DNA of 64,000 nucleotides from Sva-07 sp963716095 (GTDB taxonomy: Bacteria; Actinomycetota; Acidimicrobiia; Acidimicrobiales; Ilumatobacteraceae). The notes under the pieces are model-generated. The model made no database searches. It was not told the DNA's origin and saw only the letters and a list, made by a program, of their open reading frames with translations. Position 1 is the first letter of the stretch. Every line of letters starts with the position of its first letter. This document shows positions 45,485 to 54,932 of the stretch, in pieces. The stretch is from NCBI GenBank assembly GCA_963716095.1, contig CAVQSV010000005.1, forward strand, positions 206,534 to 270,533, given 5' to 3'. The position numbers and the translations under genes are program-made.

Positions 45485-47098
45485 GTGACCGATGTGACCA
45501 TCGGCACCGTGATCCGCAGTCGACTCGACACCCGATCGCCCGAGTACCAGGCCAACCTCGCCGCAATGCAGGAGCTGTGGGACGGGGTGGCCGCCGAGCT
45601 GGCGAGCGTGCCCACGATCGGCGGTCAACGCTACGTCGACCGGCACCGCCGTCGCGGCAAGATGCTCGTGCGCGAGCGGATCGAAGCACTCGTCGATCCC
45701 GACACACCGTTTCTCGAGTTGAGCCCGCTCGCCGGATGGGGAACACAGGACCCCGTCGGCGTCGGCAGTTGCACCGGCATCGGCATCGTCGAGGGTGTCG
45801 AATGCGCCATCAGCGGCTCGGACATGACCTACCGAGGTGGTTCCGGCAATCCGACGAGTTGGAAGAAGGGGTCGCGCTTTCACGAGATCGCCCGCGAGAA
45901 CCGGTTGCCGGTGATCGTGCTCAACGAGTCCGCCGGCGCAGATCTTCCCCGCCAGGCCGACCTGTTCATCCAGGGCGGCGCCAGTTTCAAGGACCTGACG
46001 CAGCTGTCGAAGATGGGGATCCCATCGATCACGATGGCGTTCGGGCCCAACACCGCCGGAGGCGCGTACACGCCGGGGATGAGCGACTACACCGTGTTCG
46101 TCAAGGACCGCGGCACCGCCTACCTCGGCGGGCCGCCGCTGGTGAAGATGGCGATCGACGAGATCGTCGACGAGGAGACCCTCGGCGGTGCCGACATGCA
46201 TTCGCGCACGAGCGGACTCTCCGACTATCTCGCCGTCGACGAACTCGACGCGATCCGTATCACGCGTGGCATCGTCCGCCACTTGGGTTGGAGCAAGCTC
46301 GGCCCGGGAGCCACGGAACCCGACGATCCGCCGCTGTACGACCCGGCGGAGTTGCTCGGCTGCGCATCGGCTGACGTCCGCATCCCGTTCGACATCCGCG
46401 AGGTGCTCGCCCGACTGCTCGACGGCAGCCGGTTCGAGGAGTTCAAGCCGCTCTACGGCGACAAGCTCGTCTGCGGTTGGGGTTCGATCCACGGGTTCCC
46501 GGTCGGCATTCTCGGCAACAACGGGATCCTGTTCTCCGAAGAGGCATCGAAGGGCGCGCAGTTCATCCAGCTGTGCAACAAGCGCGACATCCCGCTCGCC
46601 TTCCTGCACAACATCACCGGGTTCATGGTCGGCTCCAAGGCGGAGCAGGGCGGCATCATCCGCAACGGAGCGAAGCTGATCAACGCGGTGTCGAACTCGA
46701 CGGTGCCGCACTTCAACCTGATGGTGGGCGCGAGCTACGGCGCCGGCAACTACGGGATGGCCGGCAAGGCCTACAACCCCCGGTTCATCTTCAGCTGGCC
46801 GAACCACCGGGTGGCGGTGATGGGCCCGAAGCAGCTGGCGGGGGTGATGGAGATCGTCGCACGAAACGCGGCGGCGGGTCGCGGCATGGAGGTCGACGAG
46901 GAGGCGCTGGCAGCGCAGACGATGGGCCTGGAGGCGCAGATCGAACACGAATCGACGGCGCTGTTCTCGACCGGTCGATTGTGGGACGACGGGATCATCC
47001 ATCCCGCCGACAGCCGCACCGTGATGGGCATGGCCCTCTCGGCCGTGCACAGCAACGTGGTGCAGGGCGCCACCGAGTACGGCGTGTGGAGGCACTGA
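45485..47098 (+). CDS. Acyl-CoA carboxylase, carboxyltransferase (beta) subunit
   Basis: 537 residues. Blocks RGKMLVRERIEALVDPDTPF, GGSGNPTSWKKGSRFHEIA, NESAGADLPRQADLFIQGGA, AGGAYTPGMSDYTVFV and GFMVGSKAEQGGIIRNGAKL, and the C-terminal GAGNYGMAGKAYNPRFIFSW place it near the methylcrotonyl/geranyl-CoA carboxylase beta subunits. It transfers the carboxyl group from biotin to the acyl-CoA. The start is uncertain: GTG at 45485 or 45494. It overlaps the BC-BCCP gene by one base (TGATG), and an AtuA-type gene follows; a branched-chain or isoprenoid substrate is likely. Confidence 0.88.
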   Translation: MTDVTIGTVIRSRLDTRSPEYQANLAAMQELWDGVAAELASVPTIGGQRYVDRHRRRGKMLVRERIEALVDPDTPFLELSPLAGWGTQDPVGVGSCTGIGIVEGVECAISGSDMTYRGGSGNPTSWKKGSRFHEIARENRLPVIVLNESAGADLPRQADLFIQGGASFKDLTQLSKMGIPSITMAFGPNTAGGAYTPGMSDYTVFVKDRGTAYLGGPPLVKMAIDEIVDEETLGGADMHSRTSGLSDYLAVDELDAIRITRGIVRHLGWSKLGPGATEPDDPPLYDPAELLGCASADVRIPFDIREVLARLLDGSRFEEFKPLYGDKLVCGWGSIHGFPVGILGNNGILFSEEASKGAQFIQLCNKRDIPLAFLHNITGFMVGSKAEQGGIIRNGAKLINAVSNSTVPHFNLMVGASYGAGNYGMAGKAYNPRFIFSWPNHRVAVMGPKQLAGVMEIVARNAAAGRGMEVDEEALAAQTMGLEAQIEHESTALFSTGRLWDDGIIHPADSRTVMGMALSAVHSNVVQGATEYGVWRH

Positions 47099-49188
47099 TG
47101 AGCACGATCTCTCGCCTGCTGATCGCCAACCGTGGCGAGATCGCCGTGCGCATCGCGCGCACCGCGCACCGTCTCGGGATGTCGACCGTTGGGGTCTATT
47201 CCGAGCCGGATGCCAACGCGCTGCACGTCGACTCGGTCGACGTGGCCGTGGCACTCGGCGGAGCAACGCCGGCCGAGTCGTACCTTCGCGGTGACGCGAT
47301 CATCGCCGCGGCGATTGCGACCGGAGCCGACGCGATCCATCCCGGCTACGGGTTCCTTGCCGAGAATGCTGCGTTCGCGCAGGCCGTGATCGACGCCGGC
47401 CTCGTCTGGGTCGGGCCGACACCAGAGCAGGTCACGTTGCTCGGCGACAAGGTTGCCGCGAAACGCGCCGCGCTCGACGCCGGCGTGCCGACCACGTCGA
47501 TGATCGAGGTCGTCGACGGTCGTGTCGATGGCGAGGTCACCTACCCGGCGCTGGTGAAGGCGGCCGCCGGTGGCGGCGGTCGGGGGATGCGTGTGGTGCG
47601 CAGTGTTGACGAACTCGATGAGGCCGTCGCTGCGGCGTCGCGGGAGGCGCTGTCGGCGTTCGGTGACGGCGCAGTGTTCATCGAGCCGTTCCTCGAACGG
47701 GGTCGTCACGTCGAAGTGCAGATCATGGGCGACCGCCACGGCAACGTGGTCCATCTCGGTGAGCGGGAGTGCTCGATTCAGCGGCGCAACCAGAAGGTCG
47801 TCGAAGAGTCACCGTCGGCTGGTGTCTCGCCCGAGGTTCGTGCAGCACTCTGCGACGGCGCCGTCGCGCTGGCTCGCCATGTCGGCTACGAGGGCGCTGG
47901 CACCGTCGAGTTCATGGTCGGTGCCGACGAGACGATCACCTTCCTCGAGGTCAATACCCGCTTGCAGGTCGAACACCCGGTGACCGAGGCGGTGACCGGC
48001 CTCGACCTGGTCGAACTGCAGCTCCGTGTGGCCGCTGGCGAGGCACTCCCGGTCGCGCAGGACGACATCGCCGTGACCGGCCACGCCATCGAGGTTCGTG
48101 TCGTCGCCGAAGATCCTGCGACCGGCTGGATGCCGTCGACCGGCCGCATCGGGCGCTTCTCGATCGGACAACACGGGTCAGACCCCAGTCGTCTCGTCCG
48201 GGTCGACACGGGAGTACGCGACGGCGCCGAGATCTCGTCCGACTACGACTCGCTCGTTGCCAAGGTGATCTCTCACGCACCGACTCGCACCGAGGCAGCC
48301 CGCCGACTGGCCCGGGCGTTGCGCGACTCGCAGATCACCGGCATACGCACCAACGTCGACTCGCTCGTCGCGCTCCTCGGCGAGGCCGACTATCTCGCTG
48401 CGAACACCCCGACGGCCTACCTCGACGAACACCCCGAGGTCCTCACGTCGATCGGGCCGGAGGGCGACGATCGTGTTGCGCTCCTGCTCGGTGCGGTGTT
48501 CGCGTTGGAAGCCGACCGCCGCGACGCAGACGGTGCGACGCCGTTTGCGCCGTCCGGTTGGCGCAACCTGCGCACGCAGGGCCAGCGTCAGGTGTGGTTG
48601 GAACCGACCGGCGAGCACTTGCACGTCGAGTACGTGATGCGACCCGAACGGCTCTCCGATGGTTCGACACGTTGGGCGGCCTCGGCGTGGCTCGGGCCCT
48701 GGCCGGAACCGGACGAGGAGGGAGCACTGACCCCCGACGATCGCATCGAGCGCCACGTCCGGCTGCTCGACCGGCGCATCGACGGCGCCGCCATCGAGAT
48801 CGATGGCCACCGGCACAACGTTGGTACCGAAGTCGTGCATCACGGCATCGCACTGGATGACGACGGTGTCGGAGCCGTCACGGTCCACACGACGAGCACC
48901 GCTGGTGCGCTCACGCTCACCCGGGCGCCCCGGTTCGCGCTGCACGACGCCCAAGCCGAGGGTGGTGGTCCGATCTGCCCGCTGCCCGGCACGGTGATCG
49001 CAGTGCACGTGTCGAACGGTGACTCGGTGGCCGACGGTCAGGTGCTGATGGTGGTCGAGGCGATGAAGATGGAACACAAGATCGTCGCCCCGTCGGACGC
49101 AGTCGTCTCCGAGGTCCGGTTCGCGGTCGGCGACCGTGTCGACCAGGGTGACCTGCTCGTGGCCCTCGACCACGGAGACACGGCGTGA
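47098..49188 (+). CDS. Acyl-CoA carboxylase, biotin carboxylase plus BCCP (alpha) subunit
   Basis: 696 residues. Biotin carboxylase N-lobe (LLIANRGEIAVRI), ATP-grasp loop KAAAGGGGRGMRVV, the FIEPFLERGRHVEVQ block, and EVNTRLQVEHPVTE. The C-terminal BCCP has VVEAMKMEHKIVAPS, with biotin on about Lys657. The stretch IGRFSIGQHGSDPSRLVRVD is a little longer than in relatives, because DNA like the 6348 palindrome lies in frame at 48166-48186. It pairs with the carboxyltransferase immediately upstream to form the full enzyme. Confidence 0.92.
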   Translation: MSTISRLLIANRGEIAVRIARTAHRLGMSTVGVYSEPDANALHVDSVDVAVALGGATPAESYLRGDAIIAAAIATGADAIHPGYGFLAENAAFAQAVIDAGLVWVGPTPEQVTLLGDKVAAKRAALDAGVPTTSMIEVVDGRVDGEVTYPALVKAAAGGGGRGMRVVRSVDELDEAVAAASREALSAFGDGAVFIEPFLERGRHVEVQIMGDRHGNVVHLGERECSIQRRNQKVVEESPSAGVSPEVRAALCDGAVALARHVGYEGAGTVEFMVGADETITFLEVNTRLQVEHPVTEAVTGLDLVELQLRVAAGEALPVAQDDIAVTGHAIEVRVVAEDPATGWMPSTGRIGRFSIGQHGSDPSRLVRVDTGVRDGAEISSDYDSLVAKVISHAPTRTEAARRLARALRDSQITGIRTNVDSLVALLGEADYLAANTPTAYLDEHPEVLTSIGPEGDDRVALLLGAVFALEADRRDADGATPFAPSGWRNLRTQGQRQVWLEPTGEHLHVEYVMRPERLSDGSTRWAASAWLGPWPEPDEEGALTPDDRIERHVRLLDRRIDGAAIEIDGHRHNVGTEVVHHGIALDDDGVGAVTVHTTSTAGALTLTRAPRFALHDAQAEGGGPICPLPGTVIAVHVSNGDSVADGQVLMVVEAMKMEHKIVAPSDAVVSEVRFAVGDRVDQGDLLVALDHGDTA
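48166..48186. repeat. Half of the 6348-type palindrome inside the biotin carboxylase gene
   Basis: GGACAACACGGGTC at 48166-48179 is identical to 6350-6363, followed by A and GACCCC. It encodes the residues GQHGSDP in frame. The right arm is degenerate. Confidence 0.55.
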
Positions 49189-49201
49189 CCTGCTCACCTC
49201 A

Positions 49202-49214
49202 GGGGTCAGACCCC
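49202..49214. repeat. GGGGTC-A-GACCCC palindrome after the biotin carboxylase gene
   Basis: A 6-bp palindrome around one base, 13 nt downstream of the stop and 29 nt before the AtuA-type ATG. It shares the GTC-A/T-GAC core with four other elements in the window. The short arm makes a strong terminator doubtful, so read-through into the AtuA-type gene is likely. Confidence 0.5.
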
Positions 49215-49243
49215 AGACGTGATCGGCCGCAGACGGTGCGGTC

Positions 49244-51027
49244 ATGACCGACCCCATCCGCATCGCCAACTGTTCCGGGTTCTTCGGCGACCGTCCCAGC
49301 GGCGCGCTCGAGATGGTCGAGGGCGGCCCGATCGATGTCCTCACCGGCGACTGGCTCGCGGAGCTGACGATGCTGATCCTGAGCCGCATCCGTGCCAAGC
49401 GAGCCAAGGGCGGCTTCGCCCGCACGTTCGTCACCCAGATGGAGCAGGTGATGGGCACCTGCCTCGACCACGGCATCAAGGTGGTGTCGAACGCCGGCGG
49501 ACTCGACCCCGACGGGTGCGCCGACGCCGTCCACGAGGTCGCCGACAAGCTCGGTCTGTCGCCGACGATCGCCTACATCAACGGCGACGACCTCATGCCG
49601 CGTGTCGTCGAACTCGCCGAGTCGGGAGCGCTTGCGCCGTTCGGTGCGGCGACCGAGCTGGGCGATCCGGCCCGGTTCCTCACCGCCAACGCCTATCTCG
49701 GGTGCTTCGGCATCGTCGACGCACTGACCAAGGGCGCTGACATCGTGATCACCGGTCGGGTGACCGACGCTGCGGTCACCTGCGGACCGGCCGCATGGCA
49801 TCACGGCTGGTCGCGGACCGATCTCGACCAGCTGGCAGGCGGCGTGGTCGCCGGGCACATCATCGAGTGCAGCGCGCAGGTGACCGGTGGCAACTACTCG
49901 TTCTTCCACGAGATCGACGGCCGCAACGAGGTCGGCGGTCGTGCCCGCTTCGGGTTTCCGTGGGCCGACGTGGCCGCCGATGGTTCGTGCGTGATCGGCA
50001 AGCACGACGGCACCGGCGGTGTGGTGAACGTCGAGACCGTGACGTCGCAGCTGCTGTACGAGATCGGTGGCCACGAGTACTTGGGCCCCGACGTCACCGC
50101 CCGGTTCGACACGATCGAGGTCGAACAGGTCGAGCGCGACCGTGTCCGGGTGTCCGGGACGAAGGGCGAGGCGCCGCCGCCGACGTTGAAGGTGGCGATG
50201 AACGAGCTCGGTGGTTACCGCAACTCGTTCACCGTGGCGCTCACCGGGCTCGACATCGACGACAAGGCGGCGTTCGCCGAGGCGGCCTTCTGGGATGCGT
50301 GTCCGTACGGCCCCGACGACTTCGAGTTCATCGAGAGCAAGGTGGTTCACACCAACAAGGCCGACCCGGCAACCCAGGAAGAGGCAACGGCCATCTGGCG
50401 GGTCACGGTCAAGGATTCCGACGAACGCAAAGTCGGCCGAGTGTTCGCCGATGCCATGGTGCACACCGTGCTCGCCGGCATCCCCGGCATGTACGGCCTC
50501 GGCGGCGGGCCCGGGGCAGCGTCCCCGTTCGGCGTGTACCGCCCGGCGACCGTCCCCGCTGACCTCGTCCCCCAGTACGTCCACATCAACGGCACAACCG
50601 CCCAGATCGACTCGGTGGCGCCCGGCTCCGTCCCCACCCGGCCCGAACCGGACGGTCAGCGGACGGTTCCCGGAGCCCAGGGCACGGGGAACCGCACGTG
50701 GAGGTGGCGCTCGGGCAGTTCCTGGGCACCAGATCGGGCGACAAGGGCGGCGATGCCAACCTCGGTGTCTACGCCCGGTCGGATGCCGGCTGGGACTGGC
50801 TCGACACCGAGCTGACCGTCGAGCGGCTCCAGGAACTCCTCCCGGAGACTGCGGCACTCACCGTCGATCGCTACCGGTTCGCGAACCTGCGGTCGCTCAA
50901 CTTCGTGATCCGAGGGCTCCTGCAGGAAGGTGTTGCTGCCTCGACCCGCCAGGACGCGCAAGCAAAGGCGCTGGGGGAGTGGCTGCGCTCCCGGATCGTC
51001 ACCGTGCCCGAGTCTGTGCTCGGCTGA
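49244..51027 (+). CDS. AtuA-family (DUF1446) protein, one frameshift
   Basis: About 594 residues after repair, the size of full AtuA proteins. DUF1446 core: RIANCSGFFGDRPSGALEMV, VSNAGGLDPDGCA, ITGRVTDAAVTCGPAAWHHG and GMYGLGGGPGAASPFGVYRP. A missing base in a GGGG run near 50685 shifts the frame; the C-terminal AtuA-like domain then reads VEVALGQFLGTRSGDKGGDA, continuing ANLGVYARSD. AtuA is required for citronellol/geraniol use in Pseudomonas, though its reaction is not defined. Placement behind an acyl-CoA carboxylase pair recalls the atu cluster. Confidence 0.8.
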
Positions 51028-51040
51028 TCATCCCTGCGCA

Positions 51041-51085
51041 ATCTGCGCCCGCTGCGTCCCGCCTTCCGGAACCAAGGGCGCAGAT
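51041..51085 (+). terminator. Hairpin downstream of the AtuA-type gene
   Basis: Perfect 10-bp arms ATCTGCGCCC (51041-51050) and GGGCGCAGAT (51076-51085), 25-nt loop, starting 14 nt after the stop. It is placed as expected for the end of the carboxylase operon. Confidence 0.6.
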
Positions 51086-51143
51086 GGCCCGTGGCGTCGA
51101 AACCTGCTGTTGCCACGTCCGTGCGCCCGGTCACACTGAATCG

Positions 51144-51711
51144 ATGGGCATCGAGATCCGTCCGTCAATTGGTTGCGACGCGGAAGCGATCGCCCAGGCC
51201 CACGTCGCCGCATGGCGCGCGGCGTACGCCCATGTCGTTCCGCAGCGGTTCCTCGACGATCCCCGACTCGTGTCAGCGCGCCGCGATGGATGGCGTCGCA
51301 AGCTGGTCGAGCGAGCATCGGCCCGACGGCTGGGATCGGCACGATCGGGTGTTCACCGGCCTGCTCGACGGGCGAGTCGTCGCCTTCGGCCACGTCGGCG
51401 CTGCCCATGGGGAGGGCGCCGACGGCGAGCTGTACGGCTTCTACGTGCACCCGAACGCGTGGGCGACCGGGATCGCCGACGCGCTCATCGATCGCTGCCA
51501 CTGCAGCTGCTCGCTGACCGCTTCGACGATGCGCTGCTCTGGGTGCTGACGGACAATCCGAGGGCCCGCCGTTTCTACGAGCGCAACGGGTGGACGTGCG
51601 GAACGGGCGACGATCTCGTCGAAGACCTCTGGACGGGGCCGCAGATGCCAGGCATGCCGCCGTTCGAGGTCGCCGCTGGACGAGACGCAGTACCGCCGTC
51701 TGCTGCGCTGA
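51144..51711 (+). pseudogene. GNAT N-acetyltransferase, broken by three frameshifts
   Basis: A GNAT protein of about 189 residues can be assembled from three frames: EIRPSIGCDAEAIAQAHVAA and WRAAYAHVVPQRFLDD; then DRVFTGLLDGRVVAFGHVGA and GELYGFYVHPNAWATGIADA (the acetyl-CoA pyrophosphate loop equivalent, here WATGIA); then LWVLTDNPRARRFYERNGW. A last shift gives DETQYRRLLR and TGA at 51711. The fold is intact in pieces, so an indel origin is possible, but as sequenced the gene is not translatable in full. The acceptor substrate is unknown. Confidence 0.6.
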
Positions 51712-51771
51712 GCCACACCCGCTCGAGGTCGGGTCGAATGGAACACTCGAGGCCCCGTGCCCGGAGACGAA

Positions 51772-52288
51772 CCGTTGTCGAGATCCGGACGCGGGACGAG
51801 CTCGTTCAGCCGGTCGAGGAACGTCCGCTGGCCGGCCACGATCTTCGTCGGCGGCTGTCGCCAAGTCGAACCAGGCGACTCGGTCGATCTCGGGAAACGT
51901 TTGCGTCCGTCCGGACTTCGGCGGCCATTCCATCTCGAAGGTGTTGCTGACCGCGGTCGCGTGGTCGAGGTCGCCTTCGACCGCCCACGCTCGCACGATC
52001 TTGCCGCCTGACTGGCGGATCTCGCCGAGGTCGACGACGTCATCGGCGCGGCACGGGTGAACCGAGTCTCTTCCTCGAACTCTCGACGGGCCGACTGCGA
52101 GCGGGTCCTCGTCCGGGCGTCGACCTCGCCCTTCGGGATGGTCCAGGCCCCAGCTCCTTGCGAGCCCAGTACGGGCCACCCATGTGGCCGAGCAGTACCT
52201 CGATGGCAGTCGTCGGCCGTCGCCACAGCACGATGCCGGCGCTGCGCCGACCTCGCGCCCGGGCGTTACTCGTGGTGTCTGACACCAT
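51772..52288 (-). pseudogene. NUDIX hydrolase, broken by several frameshifts
   Basis: Pieces in different frames assemble to a small NUDIX protein: RRSAGIVLWRRPTTAIEVLL, GAWTIPKGEVD, the Nudix-box end ARREFEEET, then VVDLGEIRQSGGKIVRAWAV and PEIDRVAWFDLATA, then KIVAGQRTFLDRLNEL. At least four one-base changes separate them. NUDIX enzymes hydrolyse nucleoside diphosphates linked to other groups. Both boundaries are approximate; an ATG at 52288 lies within the flanking palindrome, and no clear stop follows the last piece. Confidence 0.5.
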
Positions 52289-52295
52289 GAGTAAC
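52265..52295. repeat. 31-nt palindrome at the 3' end of the helicase gene
   Basis: GTTACTCGTGGTGTC (52265-52279), T, then GACACCATGAGTAAC (52281-52295); 14 of 15 arm positions pair. The helicase stop codon TAA and its last residues lie inside it. A near-identical copy at 54899 lies upstream of the same gene. Confidence 0.7.
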
Positions 52296-54875
52296 ACCGT
52301 CGGCAACACCGAGGTCGACGAGGCGCAACACGACCCGGTCCTCGGCGCGGGATGCGTCGATGTCGACGGTTGCTTCGATGCGCCACTCGCCCGAGTCCTC
52401 GGGGTCGTGGAGGATCTGGGTCACCCGGCCCGTCGAACGGTCGAAGTGGAACAGCTCACCGGACCGTGCGGTCGCGTCGACGAGCACGTCGCCGAACTCG
52501 TCTCGATACGGCGCCATCGCCTCGATCACGTCCTCACCCGATCGCCAGCGGTCGGTGTCGACCGCTTCGGCGACGAGGTCGTCGTAGCCGTTGCGTCGAG
52601 CGAGTCGCTGCACCCAGTCGAACACCTTGTTGCGCACCATCACTCGGAATGCGCGGTGATCGTCGACGATCGTGCGTTCGCCGGTCGGCAGCGTCGGCCG
52701 CAGCGCCGCTGCGGGATCGGACTCGTCGGGGTGCAACAGCCGCTCCCACTCGTCGATCAGGCTCGAGTCGACCTGGCGGATCATGGCGCCGAGCCACACC
52801 GTGAGATCCTCGAGCGCGACCGTCCGGAGGTCCTCGGGCACATTCTGCAGCAGGCCCTTGTAGACGTCGGACAGGTACCGCAACACGACGCCTTCAGAGC
52901 GTTTCAGGCCGTAGTCCTGGACGTACTCGCCGAACGTCATGGCCCGCTCGTACATCTCGCGCACCACCGACTTCGGTGCGACGTTGTCGGAGCCCACCCA
53001 CGGATGTCGGGCCCGGAACTCGTTGAAGTTCCCGTAGATCCACTCACGGTTCGGCTTCGGGTGCTCGACCTCGGAGAGGCGCTCCATGCGCTCCTCGTAC
53101 TCGACGCCACTCGACTTCATCTCGGCCATCAGATCGTCCTTGGCCCGCTTGGTCTGCGCCGCCATGATCACACCCGGGTTCTCCTGCACCGACTCGATCA
53201 CCGACAGCACGTCGAAGACGTGCTCGATCGCATCACCATCCGGGTCGCCATCGTCCCGGGGAGGCAGATCGCCCAGCGCCTCGACCGCCCAGAGCGACAG
53301 CGGCTGGTGGAGGGCGAACTCGTCCTGCAGGTCGAAGTTCACGCGCACGAGGCGTCCCCATTCGTCGGGTTCGTCCGGGAACTCGAGCATCTCGGCCTCG
53401 ACCAGCGATCGGTAGATCGCGATCGTGCGACGAATGTGCTCGCGCTGCCGTTTGCGCGACTCGTGGTTGTCGGTGAGCAGGGTGCGTACTGCTCGGCACC
53501 CGTCGACGCCGTCGCGTGTGGGCCGATCGAGCAGGCTCATCACCATCTGGTGGTTCACCCGGAAGTGCGACCGCAGCGGCTCGGGCTCGCCGGACACGAG
53601 TTTGTCGAACGTGTCCTGGGTCCAATGGGCATAGCCGCGCTCGGGTTGCTTCTTCTTGACGATCTTCTTCTTGCCGCCGCCCTCGCGCTGTTTCTCCTCC
53701 AGGCGCTGGTTCTCCACGACGTGCGCGGGTGCCTGCACCCAGACGTCGCCGCGATCGTCGAAACCTTTACGGCCGGCTCGCCCGGCGATCTGTGCGAACT
53801 CTCGGTTCGACAGCAACCGCACCGCCGTGCCGTCGTACTTGCAGAGCTGTGTGAACAGCACCGACCTGATCGGCACGTTGACGCCGACGCCGAGCGTGTC
53901 GGTGCCGCAGATGATCTTGAGCAGTCCGTCCTGCGCGAGCTTCTCGACGAGCAACCGGTACTTGGGGAGGAGTCCGGCGTGGTGCACGCCGACACCAGCC
54001 GAGATGAAGCGGCGCAGGTCCTTGCCGATCGGTGAGTCGAAACGGAACCCGGCGAGCGCCTCTTTCACGGCCGCCTTCTCGGTCTTCGACAGCGGGTCGA
54101 GCGCCAGGTAGTTCTGGGCCGCCTCGGTCGCCTCCTTCTGGGTGAAGTGGACCAGGTAGATCGGGGCCTTACCGGACTCGAGCAGCGACGTCACGCTCTG
54201 ATGCAGCGTGGACGTGCGGTACTCGAAGTCGAGCGGCACCGGGCGGGTGACCGACTTGATCACGCTGGTCTCTCGACCTGACCGGCGCGTGAGGTCCTCT
54301 GCGAAGAACGCGACCGTGCCGAGCGTTGCCGACATCAACAGGAACTGGGTCTGGGGCAGCTCCAGGAGCGGTACCTGCCACGCCCAACCGCGCTGTGGGT
54401 CGCCGTAGTAGTGGAACTCGTCGACGATCGCCACGTCGACCGGTGTCGCTGCGCCGTCGCGCAGCGACCAGTTCGCCAGGATCTCCGCGGTGCAACAGAT
54501 GATCGGCGCGTCGGGGTTCACCGAGGCGTCGCCGGTGATCATGCCGACATGGTCCGAACCGAAGTCGCGGCACAGCGCAAAGAACTTCTCGCTCACCAGG
54601 GCCTTGATCGGCGCGGTGTACACGCTCCGTTTCCCGGCAGCGAGTGCTGCGAAGTGTGCAGCGGCCGCCACGAGCGACTTGCCCGAGCCGGTCGGGGTGT
54701 TCAGGATCACGTGATTGCCGAGGACGACCTCGAAGATCGCCTCTTCCTGCGCCGGGTACAGCTCGAGCCCGATCTCCTCGGCGTACCGGCTGAACCCGGC
54801 GAGCACGGCGTCGTCGTCGACCCGGCCGTCGGCCGACCTCACCGGAAGGTGGCGGATCAGCGGTGGTTCGGACAC
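52266..54875 (-). CDS. DEAD/DEAH-box RNA helicase with DUF3516
   Basis: 869 residues. Superfamily 2 helicase core: Walker A NTPTGSGKS (Lys66), Walker B VDEFH (residues 152-156, a DEFH variant of DEAH), SAT motif LLMSATLG, and QIAGRAGRKGFDDRGD (motif VI). From about residue 430 follows a Ski2-like region and the actinobacterial DUF3516 domain (KPNREWIYGNFNEFRARHPW, RSEGVVLRYLSDVYKGLLQN). Probable RNA processing or decay helicase; this is by family. The C-terminal VTHGVRHHE is encoded by the palindrome at 52265. The gene is intact, unlike its neighbours. Confidence 0.9.
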   Translation of the reverse strand: MSEPPLIRHLPVRSADGRVDDDAVLAGFSRYAEEIGLELYPAQEEAIFEVVLGNHVILNTPTGSGKSLVAAAAHFAALAAGKRSVYTAPIKALVSEKFFALCRDFGSDHVGMITGDASVNPDAPIICCTAEILANWSLRDGAATPVDVAIVDEFHYYGDPQRGWAWQVPLLELPQTQFLLMSATLGTVAFFAEDLTRRSGRETSVIKSVTRPVPLDFEYRTSTLHQSVTSLLESGKAPIYLVHFTQKEATEAAQNYLALDPLSKTEKAAVKEALAGFRFDSPIGKDLRRFISAGVGVHHAGLLPKYRLLVEKLAQDGLLKIICGTDTLGVGVNVPIRSVLFTQLCKYDGTAVRLLSNREFAQIAGRAGRKGFDDRGDVWVQAPAHVVENQRLEEKQREGGGKKKIVKKKQPERGYAHWTQDTFDKLVSGEPEPLRSHFRVNHQMVMSLLDRPTRDGVDGCRAVRTLLTDNHESRKRQREHIRRTIAIYRSLVEAEMLEFPDEPDEWGRLVRVNFDLQDEFALHQPLSLWAVEALGDLPPRDDGDPDGDAIEHVFDVLSVIESVQENPGVIMAAQTKRAKDDLMAEMKSSGVEYEERMERLSEVEHPKPNREWIYGNFNEFRARHPWVGSDNVAPKSVVREMYERAMTFGEYVQDYGLKRSEGVVLRYLSDVYKGLLQNVPEDLRTVALEDLTVWLGAMIRQVDSSLIDEWERLLHPDESDPAAALRPTLPTGERTIVDDHRAFRVMVRNKVFDWVQRLARRNGYDDLVAEAVDTDRWRSGEDVIEAMAPYRDEFGDVLVDATARSGELFHFDRSTGRVTQILHDPEDSGEWRIEATVDIDASRAEDRVVLRLVDLGVADGVTHGVRHHE

Positions 54876-54898
54876 CCCGATGAGGGTACGCCGAATCT

Positions 54899-54929
54899 GT
54901 TACTCGTGGTGTCTGACACCACGAGTAAC
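54899..54929. repeat. 31-nt perfect palindrome upstream of the helicase gene
   Basis: Arms GTTACTCGTGGTGTC and GACACCACGAGTAAC (15 bp, exact) around a single T. It lies 23 nt upstream of the helicase start and 3 nt after the stop of the VOC gene that precedes it, so it may terminate the VOC transcript as well as flank the helicase. Confidence 0.75.
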
Positions 54930-54932
54930 GGG

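Noticed and set aside
50698..51027. Separate small gene for the AtuA-like C-terminal domain
   Set aside because: A separate subunit is possible in some families, but the full-length AtuA size and a GGGG run at the break favour one frameshifted gene.
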